Source of the DNA: Mycolicibacterium septicum DSM 44393
GTDB taxonomy: Bacteria > Actinomycetota > Actinomycetes > Mycobacteriales > Mycobacteriaceae
Length of the DNA stretch: 64,000 bases
Assembly (NCBI RefSeq): GCF_000455325.1
Contig: NZ_HG322953.1
Location: 748,612 to 812,611, forward strand
Direction: 5' to 3'
The notes under the pieces were generated by a model. That model was not told the origin of the DNA. It made no database searches and was given only the letters and a program-made list of their open reading frames with translations. Of the stretch, positions 42,873-55,418 are shown piece after piece. Both the position numbers and the translations under genes were made by a program. Position 1 is the stretch's first letter. Every line of letters starts with the position of its first letter.

Positions 42873-43121
42873 GTGATTGCCGCTGACAAATCCGCCTACG
42901 ACACCGACGTGCTCGACACGCGCGTAGTGCCAGGCGGCGGCGTCATGGGCACCCAGCTGCGGGCTGCCGGTCTCACCCTCGGTGATCTCGGAACCGTCGA
43001 AGGCCGCAGCGAGATCCGCGCCGTGACCTGCCCCGAGGTCATCGCAACGATCCATCGCAACGATTTCCAGGCCTGCGCCGGTGCGGCCGTGGCGAAATAC
43101 GTTCGGCTGCAATCTGGTTAA
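42873..43121 (+). CDS. Possible small hypothetical protein upstream of metH
   Basis: GTG 42873 to the stop at 43121 gives 82 aa with ordinary composition (TQLRAAGLTLGDLGTVEGRS, then CPEVIATIHRNDFQACAGAA). It resembles nothing I recognise and lacks a clear ribosome site. The gap from 42772 to 43350 holds nothing else recognisable; I looked for a cobalamin riboswitch before metH and did not see the conserved B12-box. Confidence 0.35.
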   Translation: MIAADKSAYDTDVLDTRVVPGGGVMGTQLRAAGLTLGDLGTVEGRSEIRAVTCPEVIATIHRNDFQACAGAAVAKYVRLQSG

Positions 43122-43350
43122 CCCTGGTGCCTACGACATTGCTGACAAAATCGGTGAGCTGTCACTCAGGGGCACCGCAATCGCCACGCGGGTCGGGGTC
43201 GATCGTGGCGACGAGTTGGGCGTCCGCGCGTCTGTTGGATGACGACGTAGACTCTTCTGGTCGAGAGGCGTTGCAACGGTTCCGGGTTTCTACCCGTATC
43301 CGCCACGCTCGGCAGAGTCAAGGACGCCTTCCGTTACGGAAGGAGTGCAC

Positions 43351-47091
<3,741 letters not shown>

Positions 47092-47106
47092 CCCAGCTGA
47101 AACGGC

Positions 47107-47137
47107 TTGAGCCGGAGCGGTTCCCGTTCCGGCTCAA
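47107..47137. terminator. Bidirectional hairpin between metH and the convergent NmrA-like gene
   Basis: TTGAGCCGGA (47107-47116) pairs with TCCGGCTCAA (47128-47137) perfectly, and the inner GCGG/CCGT extends the stem with one G-T pair, leaving a TTC loop. It starts 15 bp after the metH stop. There is no U-run. Confidence 0.65.
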
Positions 47138-47148
47138 CCCGGCGGCGG

Positions 47149-47946
47149 CTAGGTGAACAGGCTGCGGTTACGGGCCGCCCACTGCGCGATCGATTCAGCA
47201 GGGGCGCCCGTCAACCGCTCGACGTTGTCATTGGCGGCCTGATCCTCCGGATCGCCGTCGAACAGGTCGAGGTACCACTGCGCGCCGTCGCCCATGACGG
47301 GCCGCAGCAGCTCTTCGGCCTCCGCGCGGCTGCACCGCTGCGAGTCGACGGGCATGCCGATGCCGACCCCGATCTGGCGGGCGATATCGGCGCGCGACAA
47401 GGCGACGGGGCCGGTGAGTTCGTACATCGCGCCCAGATGGGCATCCTGCGGGGCGGCCAACAGGTGCGCGGCCACCCGCGCGATGTCGTCCATCGACACC
47501 GGGGACTCGACGTAGTCGGGGGCGACGTCGCGGACGGTGCCCGTCTTGATCTGCGGCGCCCACATCGCGAAGTTCTCGCAGAACTCGCCGGGTCCGAGCT
47601 GGGTGTGTGCCAGCCCGGAGGCGGTGACCGCCTCGGCGTGCTCCGCCCAGTGCGCGCCGCCCGACAGCGCCACCACGTACTGCACACCCGCTTGCACCAA
47701 CATCTCGAGCGTGGGTCCGATGGTGGTGGGGAACGGCGCCAGATACACGCGCTCGACGCCATCCAACGCCGCCGGCAGGGTCTCTGGTTTCCCCAGGTAA
47801 CCGGTGATTGCTGTCACAGATTCGGGCAACGCCGCCTTCGCCGGGTTCGTCGTCAACGCGCGGATGTCGTGGGCGCCCAACGTGATCAGATGATCCACCA
47901 CGCGCCTGCCGATGTTTCCTGTGGCTCCGGTCACCAATACCGTCAT
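47149..47946 (-). CDS. NmrA-like NAD(P)-binding atypical SDR
   Basis: The 265-aa Rossmann protein starts TVLVTGATGNIGRRVVDHLI, the GxxGxxG cofactor motif of atypical SDR/NmrA proteins. It lacks the YxxxK catalytic pair, as sensor-like or quinone-reductase-like members do. The middle block GPGEFCENFAMWAPQIKTG is family-typical. It is convergent with metH and its role is unknown. Confidence 0.85.
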   Translation of the reverse strand: MTVLVTGATGNIGRRVVDHLITLGAHDIRALTTNPAKAALPESVTAITGYLGKPETLPAALDGVERVYLAPFPTTIGPTLEMLVQAGVQYVVALSGGAHWAEHAEAVTASGLAHTQLGPGEFCENFAMWAPQIKTGTVRDVAPDYVESPVSMDDIARVAAHLLAAPQDAHLGAMYELTGPVALSRADIARQIGVGIGMPVDSQRCSRAEAEELLRPVMGDGAQWYLDLFDGDPEDQAANDNVERLTGAPAESIAQWAARNRSLFT

Positions 47947-47982
47947 GCTCCCACGCTATAGGCGCGGTCGGACAATGCGAGA

Positions 47983-48675
47983 ATGGTTGCCATGCGTGCG
48001 GTGCTCTGGGACATGGACGGCACCCTCGTCGACTCCGAAAAGCTTTGGGACATCGCCATGCAGGCGTTGTACGCGCGGATGGGCGGGGTGCTGAGCGCGG
48101 AGGTACGGGAATCGACGGTCGGCGGTTCGTCCGAGACCGTGATGCGGATCGTGTACGACGACCTGGGGCTGGAGCCCGATCCTGCCGCCATGGCGGATTC
48201 GGCGGACTGGTTGCACGACTACACCGGTGAGCTGTTCGAGCAGGGTCTGCCGTGGCGTCCGGGTGCCCAGGAGATGCTCGACGGTCTCACCGCAGCCGGG
48301 ATTCCGATGGCGTTGGTGACCAACACCCGCCGGGATCTCGCGGAGCGGGCATTGAACAGCATTGGCCGCCACTACTTTTCGGTGACCGTCTGCGGTGACG
48401 AGGTCGATACCGGCAAGCCGGCCCCCGACCCGTACCTGCGGGCGGCCGACCTCCTCGGTGTCTCCACTACATCCTGCCTGGCGGTCGAGGATTCGGTCAC
48501 CGGCACAGAATCTGCCGAGGCTGCGGGCTGCCCGGTGCTGGTGGTGCCCAATGACGTGGAGGTACCCGGAGGCCCGTTGCGCCGGCACGTTTCCTCGCTG
48601 ACGCAACTCGATGTGGCCGGCCTTCGCGCGGTGTATCACGAACTGAATTCCCAAGCCGGAGAACGCACCGCCTGA
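47983..48675 (+). CDS. HAD-superfamily hydrolase (phosphoglycolate/beta-PGM type)
   Basis: The 230-aa subfamily IA HAD phosphatase has motif I LWDMDGTLVDSEKLW, motif II LVTNTRRDLAERAL, motif III Lys in DTGKPAPDPYL and motif IV LAVEDSVTGTESAEAAGCPV. A helical cap lies between motifs I and II. ATG 47992 is an alternative start nine bases downstream. The substrate is unknown. It is divergent from the NmrA-like gene by 36 bp. Confidence 0.9.
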   Translation: MVAMRAVLWDMDGTLVDSEKLWDIAMQALYARMGGVLSAEVRESTVGGSSETVMRIVYDDLGLEPDPAAMADSADWLHDYTGELFEQGLPWRPGAQEMLDGLTAAGIPMALVTNTRRDLAERALNSIGRHYFSVTVCGDEVDTGKPAPDPYLRAADLLGVSTTSCLAVEDSVTGTESAEAAGCPVLVVPNDVEVPGGPLRRHVSSLTQLDVAGLRAVYHELNSQAGERTA

Positions 48676-48732
48676 TCCTGCCCGTGTGATTCAATGTGAG
48701 CCTGATCACGCATTGCTGCGGAAGGGCGTCCC

Positions 48733-50325
48733 ATGACTCACGGACCGGTCGGCGATCCTGCATCGGACCTGGACTACGAGGAATCCGAGCACAGCGGCAA
48801 GGTGGTCCGGATCGCTTCGGTGGCCGCGCTGGGCGGTTTGCTTTTCGGTTATGACAGCGCGGTGATCAACGGGGCGGTCGCGGCCCTGCAGGACGAATTC
48901 CAGATCAACAATGTGGTTCTGGGTTCCGCGGTGGCCTCGGCGCTACTGGGGGCCGCGGTGGGCGCGTTGACCGCAGGCCAGCTGGCCGACCGGATCGGCC
49001 GGCGGTCGGTCATGAAGCTCGCGGCGTTGCTGTTCTTCATCAGTGCGATCGGTACCGCCGTTGCCACCCACATCTGGCTTGTGGTGATCTTCCGGATCAT
49101 CGGCGGCCTCGGGGTCGGCGTCGCCTCCGTCATCGCGCCGACATACATCGCCGAGACGGCGCCACCGCGCATCCGAGGACGCCTGGGCTCACTGCAGCAG
49201 CTGGCGATCGTGACCGGAATCTTCCTGTCCCTGTCGGTCGACTATCTGCTCGCGCACCTGGCAGGCGGCTCCCGCGAAGAACTCTGGTTGGGGCTGGCGG
49301 CCTGGCGGTGGATGTTCCTGGTGATGGCCATTCCGGCCCTGGTGTACGGCCTGCTGGCCTACACCATCCCGGAGTCGCCGCGGTACCTGGTCGCGAAGTT
49401 CCGTATTCCGGAAGCACGCAAGGTTCTCTCCATGCTGCTCGGCGAGAAGAACCTGGAGATCACCATTCACCGGATCGAGGACTCGCTGAAGTCCGAGAAG
49501 CCGCCGTCCTGGCAGGACCTGCTCAAGCCGCGACTGTCCGCCGGTGGATTCACCGCGTGGGTGCGGCGTTACGTGTGGTGGCTGCTGCTGCTGTTCATCA
49601 TCCTCGCCGTCGCATCGGTTTCGGCCGGGTTGTGGGTCCTGGCGGTGGTCTTCTTCGCGCTCGGCATCGGGGTGGCCGCTGTCAGTGGGCTGTACGGCAT
49701 CGTCTGGGTTGGCTTGGGGCTGTCCATATTTCAGCAGTTCGTCGGCATCAACGTGATCTTCTACTACTCGAATGTGCTCTGGGAGGCAGTCGGATTCGAG
49801 GAGAGCCAGGCGTTCACCATCACCGTGATCACCTCGGTGACCAACATCGTCACCACGCTGATCGCGATCGCGTTGATCGACAAGATCGGGCGCAAGCCGC
49901 TGCTGCTGATCGGGTCCACCGGTATGGCGCTCACCCTGGGCACGATGGCCGTGATCTTCGGAACCGCGCCGCAGGTCGATGGCCAGCCGCAGCTGAGCGG
50001 TGCGGCCGGGCCGATCGCACTGGTCGCGGCCAACCTGTTCGTGGTGGCCTTCGGCATGTCGTGGGGTCCGGTGGTGTGGGTTCTGCTGGGGGAGATGTTC
50101 CCCAACCGCATCCGGGCCGCGGCGCTGGGCCTGGCGGCAGCGGGTCAGTGGGTGGCCAACTGGCTCATCACCGTGTCGTTCCCGGAACTGCGAAACGTAC
50201 TGGGCGTGGCATACGGCTTCTACGCGCTGTGCGCTTTGCTGTCGTTGCTCTTCGTCTGGAAGTGGGTCGCGGAGACCAAGGGCAAGCACCTCGAGGACAT
50301 GCACGCCGAGTTGCTCAAGACCTGA
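48733..50325 (+). CDS. MFS sugar porter family transporter
   Basis: This 530-aa major facilitator of the sugar porter family carries all the signatures: LGGLLFGYDSAVINGAV (TM1), DRIGRRSVMKL, GGLGVGVASVIAPTYIAETA, PESPRYLV at the end of the N-half, QQFVGINVIFYYSNVLW (TM7), DKIGRKPLLLIGS and VAETKGKHLEDM at the C-terminus. It probably carries a hexose or polyol with protons. Residues about 273-328 form an extra hydrophobic stretch (RYVWWLLLLFIILAVASV, then LWVLAVVFFALGIGVAAVSG) before TM7 that usual members lack. Confidence 0.93.
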   Translation: MTHGPVGDPASDLDYEESEHSGKVVRIASVAALGGLLFGYDSAVINGAVAALQDEFQINNVVLGSAVASALLGAAVGALTAGQLADRIGRRSVMKLAALLFFISAIGTAVATHIWLVVIFRIIGGLGVGVASVIAPTYIAETAPPRIRGRLGSLQQLAIVTGIFLSLSVDYLLAHLAGGSREELWLGLAAWRWMFLVMAIPALVYGLLAYTIPESPRYLVAKFRIPEARKVLSMLLGEKNLEITIHRIEDSLKSEKPPSWQDLLKPRLSAGGFTAWVRRYVWWLLLLFIILAVASVSAGLWVLAVVFFALGIGVAAVSGLYGIVWVGLGLSIFQQFVGINVIFYYSNVLWEAVGFEESQAFTITVITSVTNIVTTLIAIALIDKIGRKPLLLIGSTGMALTLGTMAVIFGTAPQVDGQPQLSGAAGPIALVAANLFVVAFGMSWGPVVWVLLGEMFPNRIRAAALGLAAAGQWVANWLITVSFPELRNVLGVAYGFYALCALLSLLFVWKWVAETKGKHLEDMHAELLKT

Positions 50326-50329
50326 CGGC

Positions 50330-50350
50330 CCGGCGGGTTCAGTCCGCCGG
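50330..50350. terminator. Bidirectional hairpin between convergent genes
   Basis: CCGGCGG (50330-50336), loop GTTCAGT, CCGCCGG (50344-50350): a perfect 7-bp GC stem spanning the gap between the transporter stop and the minus-strand stop at 50339-50341, which falls in the loop region. Confidence 0.5.
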
Positions 50351-50818
50351 CAGCGGGGGCGGTGCGTAGTCGTCTGCGTACGCCGCGCAGCCGACACCGC
50401 GGGCGATCTCTACGGCCGCCTCGACCAGCTTCTCCGGCGAGATGTCGTGGTGGGCCACATAGACCTCACAGTGCCCGACGACCACCCAGACGCTGGACAG
50501 TTGAACCTGCACCAGGGCGAATTCGTCGGGTGCGGTGCGCTCCGCCTCGTAGGTTCCCGGGGTGAGGTCGGCGCCGTAGCGCAGTTCTTCGACCTCGTCG
50601 GTGAAATCGTCCACCGGGTGGATCGCCACGGTGAGCGCCGGAGCCGACACCACGTCGACACCCCACGATGCGGACAGGCATTCGAGCGGGAGGATGGGGT
50701 TGGCGAGGCGATTGTTCTGAACCAGGCCGTCGACCATCAGGTATCTGGACAGGATCGTGCGGATCGCCGCGACCCGGGCAGTGTAGGTCCGCAGCTCGTC
50801 GCCGACAGGTTCGCTCAC
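50339..50818 (-). CDS. Conserved hypothetical protein
   Basis: This 159-aa soluble protein has blocks ELRTYTARVAAIRTILSRYL, LSASWGVDVVSAPALTVAIH and AAVEIARGVGCAAYADDY. The overall pattern resembles small type-III-secretion-chaperone-like (YbjN-like) folds, but I do not recognise the family. GTG 50818 is chosen because it leaves a 37-bp divergent gap to hisE; longer N-terminal extensions would run into hisE. The function is unknown. Confidence 0.6.
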   Translation of the reverse strand: MSEPVGDELRTYTARVAAIRTILSRYLMVDGLVQNNRLANPILPLECLSASWGVDVVSAPALTVAIHPVDDFTDEVEELRYGADLTPGTYEAERTAPDEFALVQVQLSSVWVVVGHCEVYVAHHDISPEKLVEAAVEIARGVGCAAYADDYAPPPLPAD

Positions 50819-50855
50819 CCCTCTATTGCACCCCACAAATCGACCCCCACCGAGC

Positions 50856-51137
50856 ATGAAACAATTCATACCCGTGAAGACCTTCGAGGCCCTGTTTGCC
50901 GAACTCAGCGACAAAGCGCGCACCAGACCTGCCGGTAGCGGCACGGTCGCCGCACTTGACGCCGGCGTCCATGGGCTCGGCAAGAAGATCCTGGAGGAAG
51001 CCGGCGAGGTGTGGCTGGCCGCCGAGCACGAGAGCGACGAGTCGCTCGCCGAGGAGGTCAGCCAGTTGCTGTACTGGACCCAGGTGCTGATGATCTCCCG
51101 GGGCCTGACCCTCGACGACGTCTACCGGAAGTTGTGA
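50856..51137 (+). CDS. hisE: Phosphoribosyl-ATP pyrophosphatase HisE
   Basis: The 93-aa MazG-fold enzyme is the second step of histidine synthesis. The conserved block GKKILEEAGEVWLAAEHESD carries the metal-binding Glu residues, and SQLLYWTQVLMISRGLTLDD ends the fold. ATG 50856 gives the same length as M. tuberculosis HisE (from memory). hisG starts 3 bp after the stop. As in other mycobacteria, hisEG is separate from the main his cluster. Confidence 0.96.
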   Translation: MKQFIPVKTFEALFAELSDKARTRPAGSGTVAALDAGVHGLGKKILEEAGEVWLAAEHESDESLAEEVSQLLYWTQVLMISRGLTLDDVYRKL

Positions 51138-51140
51138 GCC

Positions 51141-52007
51141 GTGGCCGATCAGATGTTGCGCGTCGCGGTGCCCAACAAGGGCTCACTCAGCGAAGCGGCC
51201 GGCGAGATCCTCGCCGAGGCCGGGTACCGGCGTCGGCGTGACCCCAAGGACCTGACGGTCGTCGATCCGGTCAACAACGTCGAGTTCTTCTTTCTGCGGC
51301 CCAAGGACATCGCGATCTACGTGGGTTCGGGTCAGCTCGACCTGGGCATCACCGGACGGGACCTGGCCGCCGATTCCGACGCTCCGGTACGGGAGCGCCT
51401 GTCGCTGGGCTTCGGTGGCTCCACCTTCCGTTACGCCGCTCCCGCCGGCCAGGAGTGGAGCCCGAAGGATCTGGCGGGCAAGCGGATCGCCACGTCATTC
51501 CCCAACCTGGTTCGCAAGGACCTTGCGGCGCAGGGGATCGAGGCGTCGGTGATCCGGCTGGACGGCGCCGTCGAGATCTCGATCCAGCTCGGGGTCGCCG
51601 ACGTCATCGCCGACGTGGTCGGTTCGGGTCGCACCCTGGGACTGCACGGCCTGGTGGCGTTCGGCGCGCCGCTGTGCGAGTCGGAGGCCGTGCTGATCGA
51701 GCGCGACGGCGCCGAGGGGGACAGCAGTGCGTCCGCGCGTGATCAGCTGACGGCACGCGTCCAGGGCGTGGTGTTCGGCCAGCAGTACCTGATGCTGGAT
51801 TACGACTGCCCGCGTGCGGTTTTGGACCAGGCCACCGCGGTGACGCCGGGGCTGGAGTCACCGACCATCGCGCCGCTGGCGGATCCGGATTGGGTGGCGG
51901 TGCGGGCTCTGGTTCCGCGTCGCGATGTCAACGCCATCATGGATGAGATCGCCGCGATCGGCGCCAAAGCGATACTCGCATCGGATATTCGGTTCTGCCG
52001 TTTCTGA
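51141..52007 (+). CDS. hisG: ATP phosphoribosyltransferase HisG (long form)
   Basis: The 288-aa long-form HisG catalyses the first, feedback-inhibited step of histidine synthesis. It starts LRVAVPNKGSLSEAAGEILA and has the PRPP-binding DGAVEISIQLGVADVIADVV and GSGRTLG. The C-terminal ACT-like allosteric domain includes WVAVRALVPRRDVNAIMDEI. GTG 51141 is used; ATG 51153 is an alternative and matches the M. tuberculosis start. Confidence 0.96.
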   Translation: MADQMLRVAVPNKGSLSEAAGEILAEAGYRRRRDPKDLTVVDPVNNVEFFFLRPKDIAIYVGSGQLDLGITGRDLAADSDAPVRERLSLGFGGSTFRYAAPAGQEWSPKDLAGKRIATSFPNLVRKDLAAQGIEASVIRLDGAVEISIQLGVADVIADVVGSGRTLGLHGLVAFGAPLCESEAVLIERDGAEGDSSASARDQLTARVQGVVFGQQYLMLDYDCPRAVLDQATAVTPGLESPTIAPLADPDWVAVRALVPRRDVNAIMDEIAAIGAKAILASDIRFCRF

Positions 52008-52096
52008 CGGGCGGGCATCGCCCTGTCTGATCGGCGCGTGCCGCGCCGCATTGCGTGTTAGCGTCCGGGTGACAATTTCAGACCTCGGAGGTCGCC

Positions 52097-52579
52097 GTGA
52101 CGCATTTTCTGGTTCTGTTGTTGGCTCTTCTCATCGGTGTGGTGGCCGGATTGCGGGCCTTCACCGCACCGGCCGCGGTGGCGTGGGCTGCCGCACTGAA
52201 CTGGATCAACCTCGACGGCACCTGGGCCCAGTGGTTGGCCCACCCGGTCACGGTCACCGTTCTGACCATTCTTGCTGTGGTGGAGTTGGTTACCGATCAG
52301 CTGCCACGCACGCCCAGCCGTAAGACGCCGGTGCAGTTCATAACCCGGCTGATCACCGGGGCGTTCGCCGGTGCGGTGATCGGCACCGCGTGGGGCTTCA
52401 CGTACACCGCGCTCGGTGCGGCGCTGGTGGGTGCGGTGATCGGCACCCTCGGCGGATACGAGGCGCGAAAGCGCTTGGTCAGCCGCAATGATGGCCACGA
52501 TCTGCCGGTCGCGCTGTTCGAGGACGCGGTCGCCGTGCTCGGCGGCTTCGCGATCGCAGCCCTGACCTCCGTCCTCTAG
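52097..52579 (+). CDS. DUF4126 family membrane protein
   Basis: The 160-aa protein has about four hydrophobic segments (FLVLLLALLIGVVAGLRAFT, VTVTVLTILAVVELVTDQLP, ITGAFAGAVIGTAWG, AVAVLGGFAIAALTSVL). The DUF4126 core includes DQLPRTPSRKTPVQFI and GALGAALVGAV-like Gly/Ala helices. It is the orthologue of Rv2120c. The function is unknown. In M. tuberculosis the next conserved gene would be the RecB-like nuclease; here accessory block B intervenes. Confidence 0.88.
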   Translation: MTHFLVLLLALLIGVVAGLRAFTAPAAVAWAAALNWINLDGTWAQWLAHPVTVTVLTILAVVELVTDQLPRTPSRKTPVQFITRLITGAFAGAVIGTAWGFTYTALGAALVGAVIGTLGGYEARKRLVSRNDGHDLPVALFEDAVAVLGGFAIAALTSVL

Positions 52580-52582
52580 TTC

Positions 52583-53959
52583 ATGGCGCCCGCGCAAAGT
52601 TTCGACGCAATCGTCATCGGCGCGGGTCAGGCCGGGCCGCCGCTGGCGGGCCGGTTGACCGCAGCAGGGCAGACCGTCGCGGTGATCGAACGCAAGCTGG
52701 TCGGCGGCACCTGCGTCAACTACGGATGTATCCCCACCAAAACCCTGGTGGCCAGTGCGCATGCCGCCCATCTCGCGCGGCGCGGCGCTGATTTCGGGGT
52801 CGGCACAGGCGAAGTCGACATCGACATGGCCAAGGTCAAGGCCCGCAAGGATGCGATCATGCTGGCCGACCGCCATGGGGTGGAGGATTGGCTGGAGGCG
52901 ATGGACGGCGCCACCCTGATCCGTGGCCACGCCCGTTTCGTCGACCCGCACACCATCGACGTCGACGGCCGGTTGCTGCGCGCCGATCGGATCTTTCTCA
53001 ATGTCGGTGGCCGGGCGGTCGTTCCGGAGTTTCCCGGTTTGGACGGCATCGACTACCTGACCAACGTAGGCATCCTGGACCTGGACGTCGTGCCCGAACA
53101 CCTGGTGATCGTGGGTGGCAGCTACATCGCGCTGGAGTTCGCGCAGATGTACCGCCGGTTCGGTGCCCGGGTGACGGTGGTCGAGAAGGGGCCACGGCTG
53201 ACCTCGCGTGAGGACGAGGACGTATCGGCCACCATCGCCGAGGTCCTGCGGGCCGAGGGGATCGACGTGGTGCTCAACGCCACCGGAATCCGGTTCGCCA
53301 AGCGGGACAGCGGTTTCGAGGTGACACCGCGCGACGGTGCCGATCCGATCGCGGGAACGCACCTGCTGCTCGCGGTGGGACGGGCTCCCAACACCGACGA
53401 CCTCGGGCTGGAGAACGCCGGAGTGGACCTCGACGGGCGCGGCTACGTCGTGGTCGACGATCAGCTACGCACCACGGCCGAGCACATCTGGGCGATGGGG
53501 GACTGCAATGGCAAGGGCGCCTTCACCCACACGTCCTACAACGACTTCGAGATCGTCGCCGCCAATCTGCTCGACGATGATCCGCGTCGCGTGAGCGATC
53601 GCGTCACCACCTACGCGCTCTACATCGATCCGCCGCTGGGCCGGGCCGGCATGACGGTCGATCAGGTGCGGAAGTCCGGCCGAAAGGCATTGGTGGGCAA
53701 GCGCCCGATGACCAGGGTCGGCCGTGCGGTGGAGAAAGGTGAGACGGAGGGCTTCATGAAGGTGGTGGTGGATGCCGAGACCGAGGAGATTCTGGGGGCG
53801 GCCATCCTCGGTGTCGGCGGCGACGAGGTGGTGCACTCGATCCTCGACGTCATGACGGCCAAACTGCCCTACACCGCGATATCGCGGACCATGCACATCC
53901 ACCCCACCGTCAGCGAGCTGGTGCCTACGATGCTGCAGGAGTTGAAGCCGCTGGACTGA
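52583..53959 (+). CDS. Mercuric-reductase-like FAD disulfide oxidoreductase
   Basis: The 458-aa class I pyridine nucleotide-disulfide oxidoreductase has an FAD site AIVIGAGQAGPPLAGRL, redox-active CVNYGC in GGTCVNYGCIPTKTL, NAD(P) site VIVGGSYIALEFAQMYRRFG and the dimer-interface HIHPTVSELVPTM. It lacks the N-terminal metal-binding domain and C-terminal Cys pair of true mercuric reductases, so a mercury role is not supported. It starts 3 bp after the DUF4126 gene and converges with the next gene, overlapping by 35 bp. Confidence 0.9.
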   Translation: MAPAQSFDAIVIGAGQAGPPLAGRLTAAGQTVAVIERKLVGGTCVNYGCIPTKTLVASAHAAHLARRGADFGVGTGEVDIDMAKVKARKDAIMLADRHGVEDWLEAMDGATLIRGHARFVDPHTIDVDGRLLRADRIFLNVGGRAVVPEFPGLDGIDYLTNVGILDLDVVPEHLVIVGGSYIALEFAQMYRRFGARVTVVEKGPRLTSREDEDVSATIAEVLRAEGIDVVLNATGIRFAKRDSGFEVTPRDGADPIAGTHLLLAVGRAPNTDDLGLENAGVDLDGRGYVVVDDQLRTTAEHIWAMGDCNGKGAFTHTSYNDFEIVAANLLDDDPRRVSDRVTTYALYIDPPLGRAGMTVDQVRKSGRKALVGKRPMTRVGRAVEKGETEGFMKVVVDAETEEILGAAILGVGGDEVVHSILDVMTAKLPYTAISRTMHIHPTVSELVPTMLQELKPLD

Positions 53960-54557
53960 GCGTGCGGCCGATGTTGAGCTGACGCGTCACCAGCGCGACC
54001 CGATGCCCGAGGTACCGGCAGGTCTGGACATCGGCCGGATGCACCTGGTCGGGCCCGGCATCCACGTCGGTGGCGGCCGCGGCGCCCAGCCAGAACCCGA
54101 GCCGATTCAGGTCATGCTCGCTGCCTGCCGCGCTGTTCCAGCCCGCGCCCAAACCCAGGTTCACCCAATGCATGTGGTGTTGGGCGGCGAAGATCGCCAA
54201 CGAGTTCAGCGTGGCGAGCTTGTCGCCGCTCTTGGCTCCGGAGTTCGTGAACCCCGCGGCGACCTTGTCGCGCCAGGTGCCGTCCATGCACCGCCGGCCG
54301 GTCTTCTCGGCAAAGGTTTGAAATCCGGCCGACACGTTGCCCATATAGGTGGGGCTGCCGAAGATCATGGCGTCGGCGCCGTCCAGCACATCCCAATCCT
54401 GGTCGGTCATGGCCTCGACGTGCATGACGGTCACGGCGGCTCCGGCGTCACCGGCACCGGATGCGACCGCATCAGCCAGCGTCGAAGTGTGGCCGAACCC
54501 GGAGTGGTAGACCACCGCGACGGTGGGCGCGGCGATGTCAGTTCCGTTGTGTGACAT
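53925..54557 (-). CDS. Flavodoxin-like NAD(P)H-dependent FMN oxidoreductase
   Basis: The 210-aa flavodoxin-fold protein has the FMN phosphate loop VAVVYHSGFGHTSTLADAVA and the isoalloxazine-contacting block MIFGSPTYMGNVSAGFQTF, as in WrbA/NADPH-dependent FMN reductases. ATG 54557 is chosen. It is the last gene of a minus-strand ArsR-SRPBCC-flavodoxin operon and overlaps the convergent FAD enzyme by 35 bp. Confidence 0.88.
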   Translation of the reverse strand: MSHNGTDIAAPTVAVVYHSGFGHTSTLADAVASGAGDAGAAVTVMHVEAMTDQDWDVLDGADAMIFGSPTYMGNVSAGFQTFAEKTGRRCMDGTWRDKVAAGFTNSGAKSGDKLATLNSLAIFAAQHHMHWVNLGLGAGWNSAAGSEHDLNRLGFWLGAAAATDVDAGPDQVHPADVQTCRYLGHRVALVTRQLNIGRTLSPAASTPAAS

Positions 54558-54568
54558 GTTCTTTCCTT

Positions 54569-55084
54569 CTATCGGGTCCATTGGGTGCCGAGTGCTTGCG
54601 CGACTTCCTGATAACGCTGGGCCCAGTCGGGCAGGGGCTGCCCGGCGAGATGGGCCTCGAGCCGGTCCAGATACGCGTGGGTGCCGGGGTGGAATCCCTG
54701 ACCGTCGGAGACGGTCAGGCCGCGGTGGCTGAACCGCAGCAGGGTGCCCGCGCCGTCCGGCGTGAGTTCGTAACGCACCACGCCGGGTTCGGGAGCGGAC
54801 AACACTGCCTGGTTCCATTCGTGTTCGAAAACCCTTGGCGGGTCCCATACCCGGATCCGTCCGGTCATCTTCTTCTGCTGCGGCGGGATAGGGGGAGAGT
54901 GCGGAACCGTCTCGATCGAGCCGCCTTCCCGGGCGTCGATCGTCGTCTCACCCATCCATTGGTTGCGTTGTTCGGGATCGGTGATGGCGGCCCACACCGC
55001 CTCGACCGGATAGGGCAGGCGCCGCTCGAAGTTCAGGGCGGCCCGGTCGCCTTCGACGGTGAGTTTGCCTTCGCGGCTGGTCAT
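54569..55084 (-). CDS. SRPBCC (AHSA1-like) family protein
   Basis: The 171-aa START-like protein begins with the AHSA1 pattern LNFERRLPYPVEAVWAAITD and has WDPPRVFEHEWNQ. Such proteins bind hydrophobic ligands. Its ATG overlaps the upstream ArsR-family gene by 4 bp, a pairing very common in actinobacteria, where the regulator controls the SRPBCC gene. The ligand is unknown. Confidence 0.9.
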   Translation of the reverse strand: MTSREGKLTVEGDRAALNFERRLPYPVEAVWAAITDPEQRNQWMGETTIDAREGGSIETVPHSPPIPPQQKKMTGRIRVWDPPRVFEHEWNQAVLSAPEPGVVRYELTPDGAGTLLRFSHRGLTVSDGQGFHPGTHAYLDRLEAHLAGQPLPDWAQRYQEVAQALGTQWTR

Positions 55085-55398
55085 TTCGTCTCCTTGTGGG
55101 TCGCTTTGAGATGACGTTCCAGGGCGTCGAGGTGACCCGACCAGTAGTGCCGATACCGCTCGATCCACTCGTCGATCTGCACCAGGCCGTCGGCCCGTAG
55201 GGCGTAGATGCGGCGCTGCGCGTCGGGGCGCACCTCGACGAGGCCGACTTCCCGCAACACCCGCAGATGCCGGGACACGGTGGGCTGGGTCAAGCCGGGA
55301 AGGGTGGCCACCAGCTCGCCCGCGGTGCGTTCACCGTCGACGAGGGCGTCGAGCAATGCACGTCGACTGGGTTCGGCGACTGCCTCGAACACGTCCAT
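55081..55398 (-). CDS. ArsR-family winged-helix regulator
   Basis: The 105-aa ArsR/SmtB-fold repressor contains VAEPSRRALLDALVDGERTA and the recognition region LTQPTVSRHLRVLREVGLVE. There is no metal-binding Cys cluster, so it is likely a sensor of a non-metal ligand, as is usual for the SRPBCC-linked subgroup. Start ATG 55398 is preferred over 55419 because the family begins at this Met. A TCTATATAGA palindrome lies 21-30 bp upstream. Confidence 0.9.
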   Translation of the reverse strand: MDVFEAVAEPSRRALLDALVDGERTAGELVATLPGLTQPTVSRHLRVLREVGLVEVRPDAQRRIYALRADGLVQIDEWIERYRHYWSGHLDALERHLKATHKETK

Positions 55399-55418
55399 GA
55401 GTCGAGTATTGCACGACA

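Noticed and set aside
43122..43350. Possible cobalamin riboswitch before the B12-dependent metH
   Set aside because: I looked for the conserved B12-box and the usual multi-stem pattern and could not find them in the leader.
52583..53959. Mercury resistance function for the MerA-like flavoprotein
   Set aside because: There is no N-terminal heavy-metal domain, no C-terminal Cys pair and no merR or merT nearby; only the generic disulfide oxidoreductase core is present.
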